From positions 466,575 through 530,574 of the forward strand of contig NZ_LMOL01000005.1 of the NCBI RefSeq assembly GCF_001424565.1: 64,000 bases of DNA, in the 5' to 3' direction. Made by a program: the position numbers and the translations under genes. The notes beneath the pieces are model-generated. The model was not told the origin of the DNA. It saw only the letters and a list, made by a program, of their open reading frames with translations, and made no database searches. Shown piece after piece: positions 38,459-46,780 of this stretch. Position 1 is the stretch's first letter, and each line of letters opens with the position of its first letter. This DNA is from Arthrobacter sp. Leaf141. GTDB taxonomy: Bacteria; Actinomycetota; Actinomycetes; Actinomycetales; Micrococcaceae.

Positions 38459-38527
38459 CCCCGTTGCGCTATCACTTATGGTCCCCAAACCACCGGTTTG
38501 GGGACCATAAGTGATAGCGCAACGGGG
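38459..38527. repeat. Palindromic intergenic repeat, copy 3 (perfect 33-bp arms)
   Basis: Arms 38459-38491 and 38495-38527 are exact complements over 33 bases with an ACC loop; the arm begins CCCCGTTGCGCTATCACTTA. It lies between convergent tsaD (stop 38443) and the GCS2-type ligase (stop 38587) and can serve as terminator for both. It is the best-preserved of three related copies. Confidence 0.95.
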
Positions 38528-38572
38528 ACGGGGATGGGGGGAAAGCGGGGACGGGGGAAAGCGGGGACGGGG
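38524..38572 (+). other. G-run tract with a 16-bp tandem repeat; possible G-quadruplex
   Basis: Seven runs of at least four G within 49 bases, spaced by two to five bases. Within it GGGGGAAAGCGGGGAC occurs twice head to tail (38537-38552, 38553-38568). It starts at the right end of palindrome copy 3. The spacing satisfies common G-quadruplex rules. Confidence 0.7.
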
Positions 38573-38586
38573 CGGAGGTCGGGCTG

Positions 38587-39738
38587 TTAGGCCGTGGGGC
38601 CGTTCCGCATCTGCTTGACCAGGTCCAGCACCACGGCCTGGAGGTTCCCGCTGTTTTCTGCGGCGACCCGGCGCTGCCGCTGGTAGCCGGCGCCGCGGTT
38701 GATGATCTTTTCCACGTCGGCCAGTTCATCGGCGCAGCCCAGCTTGGCGGCCACCGGCTCCAACCGGTTCAGGGTCTCCAGCAGGTGGTCCGTGACCAGC
38801 TGCTCCTTGCCGGCGGCGTCCAGGATGATGATCGCCTCCATCCCGTACCGGGCCGCCCGCCATTTGTTCTCCTGGATGTGCCACGGCGGCATGGTGGGGA
38901 TGGTGCCGCCGCTGTCCAGGGTGGTGGAGAACTCGTCCACCAGGCACTGGGTGAGGGCAGCGATGGCGCCCACTTCCTCGAGTGTGGCCAGGCCGTCGCA
39001 GATCCGCATCTCGATGGTGCCCAGGTTGGGGACCGGCCGGATGTCCCAGCGGATCTCGGACAGGGTGTCGATCACCCCGGTGGTGAACATGTCCTGCACA
39101 TAGGACTCGTAGTCGGCCCAGGAGGAGAACTGGAACGGCAGGCCGGCGGTGGGAAGCTGCTGGAACATCAACGCCCGGTGCGAGGCATACCCGGTGTCCT
39201 CGCCGCCCCAGAAGGGGCTGGACGCGGACAACGCCTGGAAATGCGGGAAGTAGTTGACCAGGCCATCAAGCACCGGCAGCGCTTTTTCCCGGCGGTCCAG
39301 GCCCACGTGGACGTGGACACCGTAGATGACCATCTGCCGGCCCCACCACTGGGTCCTGTCGATCAGCTTCGCGTACCTGGCCTTGTCCGTGACAGGCTGC
39401 AGCTGGGGCGGGCTGAACGGGTGGCTGCCGGCGCAGAACAGCTCCACACCCATGGGGTCCGTGATTTCGCGCACAGCAGCGAGGGACCGGCTGAGGTCCT
39501 CCTTGGCTTCGGCAGCGGTTTCACAGATGCCGGTGACCAGCTCCACGGTGTTCAGCAGCAGTTCCTGCTTGATGTGTGGGTGTTCATCGTCTTCGTTGAG
39601 CTCCGGGTGGCGCGCGGCCACGCCACGGAGCACCTGGTTGGCCACGGAGGCCAGCTCGCCCGTTTCACCGTCCACCAGGGCCAGTTCCCATTCCACACCA
39701 AGGGTTGATTGCCTCGATTGTGCGAAGTCGATCTGCAC
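38587..39738 (-). CDS. GCS2-type carboxylate-amine ligase (YbdK-like)
   Basis: 383-aa ATP-grasp-like ligase of the glutamate-cysteine ligase 2 family. Typical regions: LGVEWELALVD, FCAGSHPFSPPQ, VIYGVHVHVGLDRR and NLGTIEMRICDGL. Members include weak gamma-glutamylcysteine ligases (YbdK) and the ergothioneine enzyme EgtA. As this organism appears to make mycothiol, glutathione synthesis is not assumed; no egtB-egtE genes are adjacent. GTG 39738 has an AAGGAAA ribosome site. Confidence 0.88.
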   Translation of the reverse strand: MQIDFAQSRQSTLGVEWELALVDGETGELASVANQVLRGVAARHPELNEDDEHPHIKQELLLNTVELVTGICETAAEAKEDLSRSLAAVREITDPMGVELFCAGSHPFSPPQLQPVTDKARYAKLIDRTQWWGRQMVIYGVHVHVGLDRREKALPVLDGLVNYFPHFQALSASSPFWGGEDTGYASHRALMFQQLPTAGLPFQFSSWADYESYVQDMFTTGVIDTLSEIRWDIRPVPNLGTIEMRICDGLATLEEVGAIAALTQCLVDEFSTTLDSGGTIPTMPPWHIQENKWRAARYGMEAIIILDAAGKEQLVTDHLLETLNRLEPVAAKLGCADELADVEKIINRGAGYQRQRRVAAENSGNLQAVVLDLVKQMRNGPTA

Positions 39739-39829
39739 GCGTTTCCTTACTGTCCGGTTTGCCGCTGGCTCGCGCCGCTGACAGGCAATGGCTGGCAGGC
39801 GAACGGGTGGTCCAAGTCTAGTGCAGGGG

Positions 39830-39835
39830 TAGCAT
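39830..39835 (+). promoter_or_regulatory. -10 hexamer of the NagZ-like gene, leaderless arrangement
   Basis: TAGCAT seven bases before the ATG at 39843. Confidence 0.55.
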
Positions 39836-39842
39836 CGTACTG

Positions 39843-41552
39843 ATGGTTATGTTCCAGCGCCTGCCTCAACGACTTTCCAAAACCCTCCCCTTCCTCGCGG
39901 CGGCAGCGGCCCTTGCCCTCACCTCGTGCACCGCCACGCCGCCGCCTGCGACGCCGTCGGAATCCCCGTCCGGTTCCACAGCTGCGGCCGCCCCGTCGCC
40001 AAGTACGACGCCGGTCCCCACAACCGCGCCCCCGGCACCTGATCCCGGTTCCCGGGCCTTGGGGTGGGGCCCCGAGCAGCGCGACCAGGACGCCGCCGCG
40101 GCAGCGGTGGCCGCCATGGACACCGGCCAGAAGGCCGGCCAGGTGCTGCTGCCGTTCTTTAAGGGCACCGACGCTGCCGCGCACGCCGCCGTTATTGAAC
40201 GTCTGCACCTCTCCGGGGCCATCATCATGGGTGACAACGTGCCCAAGGGGCCGCAGGGGCAGGTTGATCCCGCCGCGATGACCGCCGCCAACCAACAGCT
40301 CGCCACCGCGACCAGGGCGGATGGGGATCCATGGCCGGGCCTGATCGGTGTGGACCAGGAAGGCGGAGTGGTGGCGCGGCTGGGCCTGCCCCTGACGGAA
40401 TGGCCTGCGCCGATGAGCTTCGGGGCTGCCGGCAGCGAACCGCTGGCCCGCGAAGCCGGCGGCGGGCTGGCCGCTGAACTGGCACCGCTCGGGTTCACCG
40501 TTGACTTCGCGCCGGACACCGACGTGACCATCGGGCCCAAGGACCCCACCATCGGTGCCCGGTCCATGTCCTCGGATCCGGACGCTGCCGCTGCCCTGGG
40601 GGCCGCGTTCTCCCACGGCATGCTGGGCGCGGGGATCCTGCCCGTTGCCAAGCATTTCCCGGGCCACGGCTCCGTGACAGCCGATTCGCACCTCAGCCTG
40701 CCCGTGCAGCCCGCCACCGTTGAGGAACTCCGCGGCCGGGACTGGAAACCGTTCCAGGCGGCCGTAGCCGGCGGAGCGCCGATGATCATGACCGGGCACA
40801 TTGCGGTTCCAGCGCTGGAACCCGGCGTTCCGGCGTCGCTCTCCGCCCCCACGTACCAGGCGCTGCGCGGCCTGGGCTTCAATGGCGTGGCCGTCACGGA
40901 CGCCCTGAACATGGAAGCGGTGAACAAGCAGTACCCGTCCGGCGCCGCTGCCGTTAAGGCCCTGGCCGCAGGCGCCGACCTGCTGCTGATGCCGGCCGAC
41001 GTGGATCAGGCCCATGCCGCCATTGTTCGGGCCGTCGCATCCGGCGAGCTCTCCGCGCAGCGGCTGGACGAGGCTGCAACGCGGGTGGCCACGATGATGA
41101 CGTGGCGGGGCCGGACCGGAGCCCCGCAAGGCGCTGCGCCCGGCAGCGGTGCGGCACTCTCCGCCAAGGTCTCGGCGGCCGCGGTGACGGTCCTGTCCGG
41201 GTCCTGCACCGGGCCGCTGGTGCCGGGTGCCGTCCAGGTGACCGGCGGCGGTCCCGGCGACCGGGAACGTTTTGCGGCCGCCGCCGCCCGCGCCGGGCTC
41301 GCGGTGGGCTCCGGGCCGGTGGTGAACCTGATCGGCTATGGCGGCCGCCCGGCCGGTGGGGACATTGCCGTGGCCCTGGACGCACCCTGGCCGCTGCAGG
41401 AATCCGCCGCACCCGTGAAGCTGGCCGTCTACGGCCGATCCGACGGCGCTTTCGACGCGCTGGCAGCAGTGCTGGCCGGAAAGGCGGCCGCGCCCGGGAA
41501 GCTCCCGGCCGCCGTCGGCAGCTTCCCGCTCGGAACGGGCTGCGCGCCCTGA
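39843..41552 (+). CDS. GH3 beta-N-acetylhexosaminidase-like lipoprotein (NagZ-like)
   Basis: 569-aa exported GH3 enzyme. The signal peptide ends in a lipobox (LTSC, Cys29), followed by a Thr/Pro/Ser linker to about residue 70. The catalytic domain shows GVDQEGGVVARL, KHFPGHGSVTADSH (the acid-base His/Asp loop of NagZ-type enzymes) and the nucleophile Asp in VAVTDALNMEAV. A C-terminal extra domain of about 170 residues is present. It probably cleaves GlcNAc-MurNAc fragments outside the cell. Confidence 0.88.
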   Translation: MVMFQRLPQRLSKTLPFLAAAAALALTSCTATPPPATPSESPSGSTAAAAPSPSTTPVPTTAPPAPDPGSRALGWGPEQRDQDAAAAAVAAMDTGQKAGQVLLPFFKGTDAAAHAAVIERLHLSGAIIMGDNVPKGPQGQVDPAAMTAANQQLATATRADGDPWPGLIGVDQEGGVVARLGLPLTEWPAPMSFGAAGSEPLAREAGGGLAAELAPLGFTVDFAPDTDVTIGPKDPTIGARSMSSDPDAAAALGAAFSHGMLGAGILPVAKHFPGHGSVTADSHLSLPVQPATVEELRGRDWKPFQAAVAGGAPMIMTGHIAVPALEPGVPASLSAPTYQALRGLGFNGVAVTDALNMEAVNKQYPSGAAAVKALAAGADLLLMPADVDQAHAAIVRAVASGELSAQRLDEAATRVATMMTWRGRTGAPQGAAPGSGAALSAKVSAAAVTVLSGSCTGPLVPGAVQVTGGGPGDRERFAAAAARAGLAVGSGPVVNLIGYGGRPAGGDIAVALDAPWPLQESAAPVKLAVYGRSDGAFDALAAVLAGKAAAPGKLPAAVGSFPLGTGCAP

Positions 41553-41587
41553 CCCCGGGAACGTGCGCGAAGGCGTTTTAATGAAGG

Positions 41588-42406
41588 GTGCCCATTCTGA
41601 ATAAAGACATGACCCTCTGCATCTCGCTCTCCGCACGGCCCAGCAACAACGGGACGCGCTTCCACAACCACCTGTACGGGCAGTTGGGGCTGAACTGGAT
41701 CTACAAGGCGTTTGCCCCCACCAACCTGGAGCAGGCCATCGCCGGCGTGCGCGGGCTGGGCATCCGGGGCTGCGCGGTGTCCATGCCGTTCAAGGAGGAC
41801 GTGATGGCGCTGGTGGACGAGATGGACGATTCCGCCACGGCGATCGAATCCGTCAACACGATCGTGAACACGGATGGCCATCTCAAGGCCTACAACACCG
41901 ACTACACCGCCATTGAGCAGCTGCTGGCCAGCAACGCCGTCCCCACGGACTGGTCTGTCCTGGTCCAGGGCGCCGGCGGCATGGCCAAAGCCACGGTGGC
42001 AGCCCTCCGGGACGCCGGCTTCACGGACGTTACGGTCATCGCCCGGAATGAAGCCACGGGCCGGGCGCTCGCCGGCCAGTACGGTTTCGCCTGGCGGCCG
42101 GAGCTCGACGCCGGTTCAGCGGACCTGATCATCAACGTCACGCCGCTGGGCATGGCAGGCGGCCCGGACGCGGACGCGCTGGCGTTCCCCGCCACGGCCA
42201 TTGACGCCGCCCGGATGGTGTTCGACGTGGTGGCGCTGCCAGCCGAGACACCATTGATCAAGGCGGCACGTGCGGCCGGGAAACCTGTGATTACGGGGGC
42301 CGAGGTGGCCACCATCCAGGCGCTGGAACAATTTGTGCTCTACACCGGAACCCGGCCCACCGCTGAGCAGGTCCGGGCCGCTGAAGACTTCATGAGGGCG
42401 CAATAG
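41588..42406 (+). CDS. Shikimate dehydrogenase-like protein (AroE family)
   Basis: 272-aa AroE-family oxidoreductase. The catalytic Lys is in SMPFKEDV and the Asp in YNTDYTA; the dinucleotide loop is VQGAGGMAKATV. The substrate region SARPSNNGTRFHN differs from the S-x-S of true AroE, so it may be a paralogue rather than the main shikimate pathway enzyme. GTG 41588 gives PILNKDMTL; ATG 41609 is an alternative start. TTTAAT lies five bases before the GTG. Confidence 0.85.
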   Translation: MPILNKDMTLCISLSARPSNNGTRFHNHLYGQLGLNWIYKAFAPTNLEQAIAGVRGLGIRGCAVSMPFKEDVMALVDEMDDSATAIESVNTIVNTDGHLKAYNTDYTAIEQLLASNAVPTDWSVLVQGAGGMAKATVAALRDAGFTDVTVIARNEATGRALAGQYGFAWRPELDAGSADLIINVTPLGMAGGPDADALAFPATAIDAARMVFDVVALPAETPLIKAARAAGKPVITGAEVATIQALEQFVLYTGTRPTAEQVRAAEDFMRAQ

Positions 42407-42424
42407 TCCCTGCTGTGCTGGAGC

Positions 42425-43657
42425 TCAGACCGGCTCCACCACTACCGCCACCCGGTCCTCGCCGATGCGCGTCAGGACCAGGGTGGCGGTCTTCCCGCCG
42501 CCCTTTTTGGCGGAATGCGACTTGCCGGCGGGCAGCAGCTGTTTGCGGAGTTCCTCGGGCGTCACGGCGGTGCCGCGCTTCTTGATGTCCAGCACGGTGA
42601 TGCGTTCCTGCTTCACCCACGCTTTAAGCGCCTTGACGTTGTACGGCATCACCTGCCGGACTTTGTACGCCCGGGCGAAGGGCGTGTCCACCAGTGTGGG
42701 TGCGCAGATGTAAGCGATGTGCTCGTCCACCAGGTGCCCGCCCAGCTGAAGGGCGACGTCGGCCACCAGGCCTGCGCGGATCACCGCACCATCCGGTTCG
42801 TACAGGTAGCCCTCGACTGGGCCCACCGCAGGTACCGGACCCGCACCAAAGTCCTGGCCGCTGGTCAATTCCGCTGCACCGTGCGGGCTGAGCACCAGGG
42901 CGGCACGCCGGATGTCCGGGCGCCGGACCGCGTTGAACCAGAGCGCCACCTCGGTGACGTCGCCGCCCACCGACACCCACTGTGCCTCGCAGTCGGCAGG
43001 TACCGACTCGTGCGGCATGCCCGGCCCCATCTTCACGCCCACCGCGCGGCCGGAGGCAGCCAGGGCTTCGACGAAAGACAGCGGCGGGGAGAAGGCTTCG
43101 GGATCCCAGATGCGTTTGGTGCCCGAGGTGGAGGTGACCCGGCGTGCGGGATCCAGCCAGACGCCGTCGACCCCGTCCAGCGGAACGGACGTGGCGTCGG
43201 CGTGGACCACCGTGGCGTTGGGGAAGGGGATGAGGTTCACGGTGGCGCAGGCAGCAGTGGTCTCGTCCATTTCCACTGCCGTGACGTTGATGTCCATGGA
43301 GGCAAGCGCCAGCGAGTCCGCGGCCAGGCCGCAGCCCAGGTCCGCGACATGGCTGATGCCGGCAGCAGCAAACCGCTGGGCGTGGCGGGCGGCAACACTC
43401 AGGCGGGTGGCCTGCTCAAGTCCCGCCTGGGTGAACAGCATCCGGGACGCGAACTCCCCGAACTTGGCTTCGGCCTTGGTGCGCAACCGGGACTGGGTGA
43501 GGACCGCCGAGACGAGGGCGGGGGAGTGGCCGGCCTTTCGGAGGGCGGCGTTAAGCGCAAAGGACTCCTCGTCCCGGTAGGGGCCCAGGGACGCAAGGAG
43601 CTCCCAGCCTTCGGCGGTGAGCAAGGGCGCGATCTGGTCCTGGGGTGCTGGGGGCAT
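42425..43657 (-). CDS. Class I SAM-dependent methyltransferase, THUMP-like C-terminus
   Basis: 410-aa protein. The SAM-binding core contains VADLGCGLAADSLALA and VWLDPARR. The C-terminal region (YNVKALKAWVKQERITVLDIKKRG) matches the THUMP-like domain found with this methyltransferase type, which suggests a nucleic-acid substrate. The actual target is unknown. ATG 43657 follows TAGGCT by seven bases, and this -10 box overlaps the end of the AraC gene. It stands convergent to the AroE-like gene with 18 bases between. Confidence 0.8.
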   Translation of the reverse strand: MPPAPQDQIAPLLTAEGWELLASLGPYRDEESFALNAALRKAGHSPALVSAVLTQSRLRTKAEAKFGEFASRMLFTQAGLEQATRLSVAARHAQRFAAAGISHVADLGCGLAADSLALASMDINVTAVEMDETTAACATVNLIPFPNATVVHADATSVPLDGVDGVWLDPARRVTSTSGTKRIWDPEAFSPPLSFVEALAASGRAVGVKMGPGMPHESVPADCEAQWVSVGGDVTEVALWFNAVRRPDIRRAALVLSPHGAAELTSGQDFGAGPVPAVGPVEGYLYEPDGAVIRAGLVADVALQLGGHLVDEHIAYICAPTLVDTPFARAYKVRQVMPYNVKALKAWVKQERITVLDIKKRGTAVTPEELRKQLLPAGKSHSAKKGGGKTATLVLTRIGEDRVAVVVEPV

Positions 43658-43664
43658 GCGTTCC

Positions 43665-43670
43665 AGCCTA
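43665..43670 (-). promoter_or_regulatory. -10 hexamer of the methyltransferase gene, leaderless arrangement
   Basis: TAGGCT on the minus strand, seven bases before the ATG at 43657, overlapping the stop codon of the AraC-family gene. Confidence 0.55.
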
Positions 43671-44504
43671 GTTGAAATCCTGCGGCGGTCCCGAGGGGGC
43701 GCCGCTGCCCGGCCCCTGAATCCGACCGGCGCGGAAGGCCGAAGGGGACAGCCCGGACCACGCCTTGAACCGCCGGGAAAAGTACAGCGGGTCGGCGTAG
43801 CCCACGGCCGCCGCCACGTCCGCCACGGCCATCGAGGTCAGGGCCAGCAGGTCCGCGGCTGTGGAGTGCCTGACCCGGGCTACGTAGGCCTGCGGGCTCA
43901 GCCCCACAGCGGCGATGAACAACCGGTGCAGCTGCGCCGGCGAGTAGGTGGCCACGGCACACAATTCGCTGAGCGGAAGCGGACGGTTCAGGTTCTCGGC
44001 GATCCAGCCGAAAAGGGCCTCCAGCCTCGGTTCCCCGGCGGACCGTTGCGCCTGCGGCGCGCACCGGTCGAGGAGGGTGCCAAGGAGCCCCAGGAGTTCG
44101 CCGCTGAGGGCCCGGGACTCCTGCGGTGCCGGGCTCTGCTGGGCGTGGGTAAGGACCGCCATGAACTTCCGGTACATGCCCTGGTCGTCGGTCAGGGCCA
44201 GTGGCACGCCCGCTGCAGTGAACTCCTCGTGGACCGCCGCGGCCGCGGAACCGGCAAAGTGCACCCACAGCCAGTGCCAGTCGCCTGTTCGCGGCGCCGC
44301 ATAGGAATGCGGGACCGACGGCGGGAACATCAGGACCCTGCCGCGCCCTGCGGTGAAGGGTTCCCCGGCCAGGTCGCCGTGGATGGTGCCCTCGATGACC
44401 CAGACCAGCAGGTAGTCCCCGGGATCCGCGCGACGGACCGGCGGCATGGGGATGTTGCGGAAGGAGCCGGAGGCGCGCCAGTGCAGCAGATCAGGAAAGG
44501 CCAT
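43668..44504 (-). CDS. AraC-family transcriptional regulator
   Basis: 278-aa regulator with an N-terminal cupin-like sensor (GTIHGDLAGEPFTAGRGRVLMFPPSVPHSY) and two C-terminal helix-turn-helix motifs (LPLSELCAVATYSPAQLHRLF; VADVAAAVGYADPLYFSRRF). It lies back to back with the PhyH-type dioxygenase gene, its likely target. ATG 44504 follows TATCCT by six bases. Confidence 0.9.
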   Translation of the reverse strand: MAFPDLLHWRASGSFRNIPMPPVRRADPGDYLLVWVIEGTIHGDLAGEPFTAGRGRVLMFPPSVPHSYAAPRTGDWHWLWVHFAGSAAAAVHEEFTAAGVPLALTDDQGMYRKFMAVLTHAQQSPAPQESRALSGELLGLLGTLLDRCAPQAQRSAGEPRLEALFGWIAENLNRPLPLSELCAVATYSPAQLHRLFIAAVGLSPQAYVARVRHSTAADLLALTSMAVADVAAAVGYADPLYFSRRFKAWSGLSPSAFRAGRIQGPGSGAPSGPPQDFN

Positions 44505-44510
44505 AACTCA

Positions 44511-44516
44511 AGGATA
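44511..44516 (-). promoter_or_regulatory. -10 hexamer of the AraC gene, leaderless arrangement
   Basis: TATCCT on the minus strand, six bases before the ATG at 44504, in the 104-base region shared with the PhyH-type gene. Confidence 0.5.
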
Positions 44517-44608
44517 AGAAAATCCATGCAGATGAGAGGCCTTGCCATACCGGACCGCAGCGTGGGATTCGATGATGGAAGCCCACCCAATTGCGGAGGA
44601 TGAGAAGA

Positions 44609-45430
44609 ATGCACGTAGAAACACCCGCCTACCGGCTGACGCAGGACCAGGTCAACGCCTATCACCACACCGGATTTACGGTGGCCAGGGGACTGTTCAG
44701 CGCCGCCGAAGCGGCGGACTGCGCCAAGCACTTCGACGCGCTCGCAGAAACCGGCGAGCCCATCGAGGGGCATTGGGCGCCGCAGCCCGGCACGGATCCG
44801 CTGGCCCGCTACCCGAGGATGTTCCACCCGCACCTGTTTGACGCAGGCAGCAAACAACGGCTCCTCGATCCACGGGTGAAGTCGGTGCTCACCCAGCTGA
44901 TGGCGGACGAGCCGATCGCCGTGCAGTCCATGTACTACTTCAAGCCGCCGGGTGCCCGCGGGCAGGCCTTTCACCAGGACAACTACTTCCTGAAGATCAA
45001 ACCCCAGTCCTGCCTGGCGGCGTGGCTGGCCATCGACCCCTCCACGCCAGAGAACGGCGGACTGCAGCTGTGCCCCGGAACGCAGGACATGGAGGTGGTC
45101 TGCCCCGATTCGTCGGACCCGGCGGAAAGCTTCACCAAGGAGCGTGTGCAGCCGCCGGAGGGCCACGAGCCGGTCAAGCTTTCCCTGGCGCCCGGGGACG
45201 TGCTGCTGTTCAACGGCAGCGTGGTCCACGGCTCGGATGCCAACCGGACCAGCAGCCAGTGGCGCCGTTCCTTCATCTCCCACTACATGCCGGCCTCGGC
45301 CACCCACGTGGGCCGCTGGTACGCCCCGGCCATGATGGATTTTGACGGACGCCCCGTGGCCCGCGCCAGCAACGAGGACGGCGGCCCCTGCGGCTCGCTG
45401 CCCGGAGACCCGGAATCCGGCCTCCACTGA
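44609..45430 (+). CDS. Phytanoyl-CoA dioxygenase (PhyH) family protein
   Basis: 273-aa predicted Fe(II)/2-oxoglutarate dioxygenase. The metal triad is visible: His and Asp in AFHQDNYFL and the distal His in VVHGSDANRTS, with the 2-oxoglutarate Arg in QWRRSF. ATG 44609 is chosen because GGAGG lies nine bases upstream. The substrate is unknown; PhyH-family members hydroxylate small molecules including ectoine, but no such genes are nearby. The divergent AraC regulator suggests inducible expression. Confidence 0.85.
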   Translation: MHVETPAYRLTQDQVNAYHHTGFTVARGLFSAAEAADCAKHFDALAETGEPIEGHWAPQPGTDPLARYPRMFHPHLFDAGSKQRLLDPRVKSVLTQLMADEPIAVQSMYYFKPPGARGQAFHQDNYFLKIKPQSCLAAWLAIDPSTPENGGLQLCPGTQDMEVVCPDSSDPAESFTKERVQPPEGHEPVKLSLAPGDVLLFNGSVVHGSDANRTSSQWRRSFISHYMPASATHVGRWYAPAMMDFDGRPVARASNEDGGPCGSLPGDPESGLH

Positions 45431-45444
45431 TGCACCCATGCCGA

Positions 45445-45450
45445 TAGTGT
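45445..45450 (+). promoter_or_regulatory. -10 hexamer of the small membrane protein gene, leaderless arrangement
   Basis: TAGTGT seven bases before the ATG at 45458. Confidence 0.5.
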
Positions 45451-45457
45451 TGACGGC

Positions 45458-45835
45458 ATGGCGGAAAATACAGAGGTCCCGGGGCCCGGAGCGAACCGGC
45501 CTGCGGCGGGACGTGTTGGATTTGCCCGCCCCGCCCTGATTGCCGCGGCGGTGGTGGCAGTAGTCTGCATCGCGCTGCTGGTCATCATCTTTTTCCTCGA
45601 CACCTTCAACGCCACCGTGTACTCGGTGGGCGGCAACAACATCTCCGATGACACGCAGGAAGCCCGGGACATCCGGGGCCTCTATGCCGGCGCCCGGGCC
45701 GTCGGCATCATCCTGCTGGTGGTGTCCCTGCTGACCGCCGCGGCCGCCGGGTTCCTGCTCTACCGCCGGCGGAACCAGGGCAACCCGGAGGCCGACGCCG
45801 GCGAGGACGTGGGATTCGACGGGCTGACCGGCTGA
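45458..45835 (+). CDS. Small two-helix membrane protein of unknown function
   Basis: 125-aa protein not recognised as a named family. A Pro/Gly-rich cytoplasmic start precedes one hydrophobic helix (about residues 24-47), an outside loop with NNISDDTQEARD, a second helix (about 81-104), and a charged tail ending EDVGFDGLTG. Its 3' end overlaps the antisense 3' end of the EamA gene by 76 bases. A -10 box seven bases before the ATG supports the start. Confidence 0.65.
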   Translation: MAENTEVPGPGANRPAAGRVGFARPALIAAAVVAVVCIALLVIIFFLDTFNATVYSVGGNNISDDTQEARDIRGLYAGARAVGIILLVVSLLTAAAAGFLLYRRRNQGNPEADAGEDVGFDGLTG

Positions 45836-46693
45836 GGGGCCCGGCCGGCGCCGGTCAGGAGGACGCCGGAGATCACCAGGACGCCGCCCAGGACCTGCGG
45901 GACCGTAATGGGCTGGCCCAGCAGCACCGTGATCACCGCTGTGAAGACCGCGATCAGGTTGAGGTAGTTTCCGGCGTTGGCCGCTGACGTCCGCTTCAGC
46001 GCCAGGTTCCACAGCAGGTAGGACCCCAGCGACGGGAACACTGCGATGTACGCCAGCGACCAGTTGCCCGATGCCGTGGCCGGGAGTCCGGCGCCGGCAG
46101 CCAGCGCCACCGGGGCGAGGACCAGCGCAGCCATTGCCACCTGCACCGCTGTGGCCGTGATGGCCGGCAGGGACAGCCGCCGGGCGATGATCGTATACAG
46201 GGCCCAGACGGTGATGGCCGCGACGATCAGGAGTTCACCCGCGCCGAGCGAGAAGGTCAGCAGCCGTTCCACATCTCCGCCTGAGAGGACCAGCAGCACC
46301 CCGGCCAGGCCCAGCCCGATGCCTGCCCACCCCAGCGGACGTGGCCGCTCCCGCAGCAGCACCACCGAGAGCACCACGATCAGCGCGGGGTTGGCGGCTG
46401 TCACCAGGGAAGCGTTGAGGCCTGAGGTGTGCTGCAGTGCGCTGTACAGCAGCAGCGTGTAGCCGCTCATGCCCAGCACGCTCAGGAGCAGCAGCACCCG
46501 CCAGTGGCGCAGCACTGCCCTCCAGTCGGGCCGCTCGACGGCCTGCGCCAGGACCAGGAGCGGCACGGCGGCCAGGGCCCAGCGCCAAAAACGTCAGCTG
46601 GAGCGGTTCCATGGTTTTCACGGCGGCCTGGCCCACCACGAAGTTGCCCGCCCAGAAGAGGTTCGCAAGAATCAGGTAGATGGCTGCCCGCAC
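45760..46693 (-). pseudogene. EamA/DMT-family transporter with a one-base frameshift
   Basis: Two overlapping frames together encode one ten-helix EamA-type transporter. The first 37 or so residues (from GTG 46693: RAAIYLILANLFWAGNFVVG) are in one frame; the rest (AAVPLLVLAQAVERPDWR to the stop at 45760) is in another. The break is at a run of five A at 46587-46591 (T5 on the coding strand): with four T the reading becomes LTFWRWALAAVPLL, the normal helix-2 start. It is therefore either a recent null mutation, a phase-variable run, or a base-call error. The rest of the protein is intact. Substrate unknown. Confidence 0.8.
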
Positions 46694-46734
46694 CGCTCAA
46701 ATGTACAGCCACGCTGTCCGCCCATGACGAAATG

Positions 46735-46761
46735 CTGGCACTCACCTTGACCGAGTGCTAA
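46735..46761 (+). promoter_or_regulatory. CIRCE operator, upstream copy
   Basis: CTGGCACTC-N9-GAGTGCTAA, matching the HrcA operator consensus TTAGCACTC-N9-GAGTGCTAA except at two bases of the left arm. It covers the -35 box of the groE promoter. Confidence 0.85.
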
Positions 46762-46775
46762 CCCTTACATAGAGT
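46747..46775 (+). promoter_or_regulatory. groESL promoter
   Basis: TTGACC at 46747-46752 and TAGAGT at 46770-46775 with a 17-base spacer. The two CIRCE elements lie over the -35 box and just after the -10 box, a layout suited to HrcA repression. Confidence 0.8.
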
Positions 46776-46780
46776 CTCTA

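Noticed and set aside
27480..38527. CRISPR array
   Set aside because: The repeated units are three widely spaced palindromes with genes between them, not evenly spaced repeats, and no cas gene is present.
38587..39738. Glutathione synthesis or ergothioneine cluster
   Set aside because: Neither gshB nor egtB-egtE genes are next to the GCS2-type ligase, so only the family is assigned.
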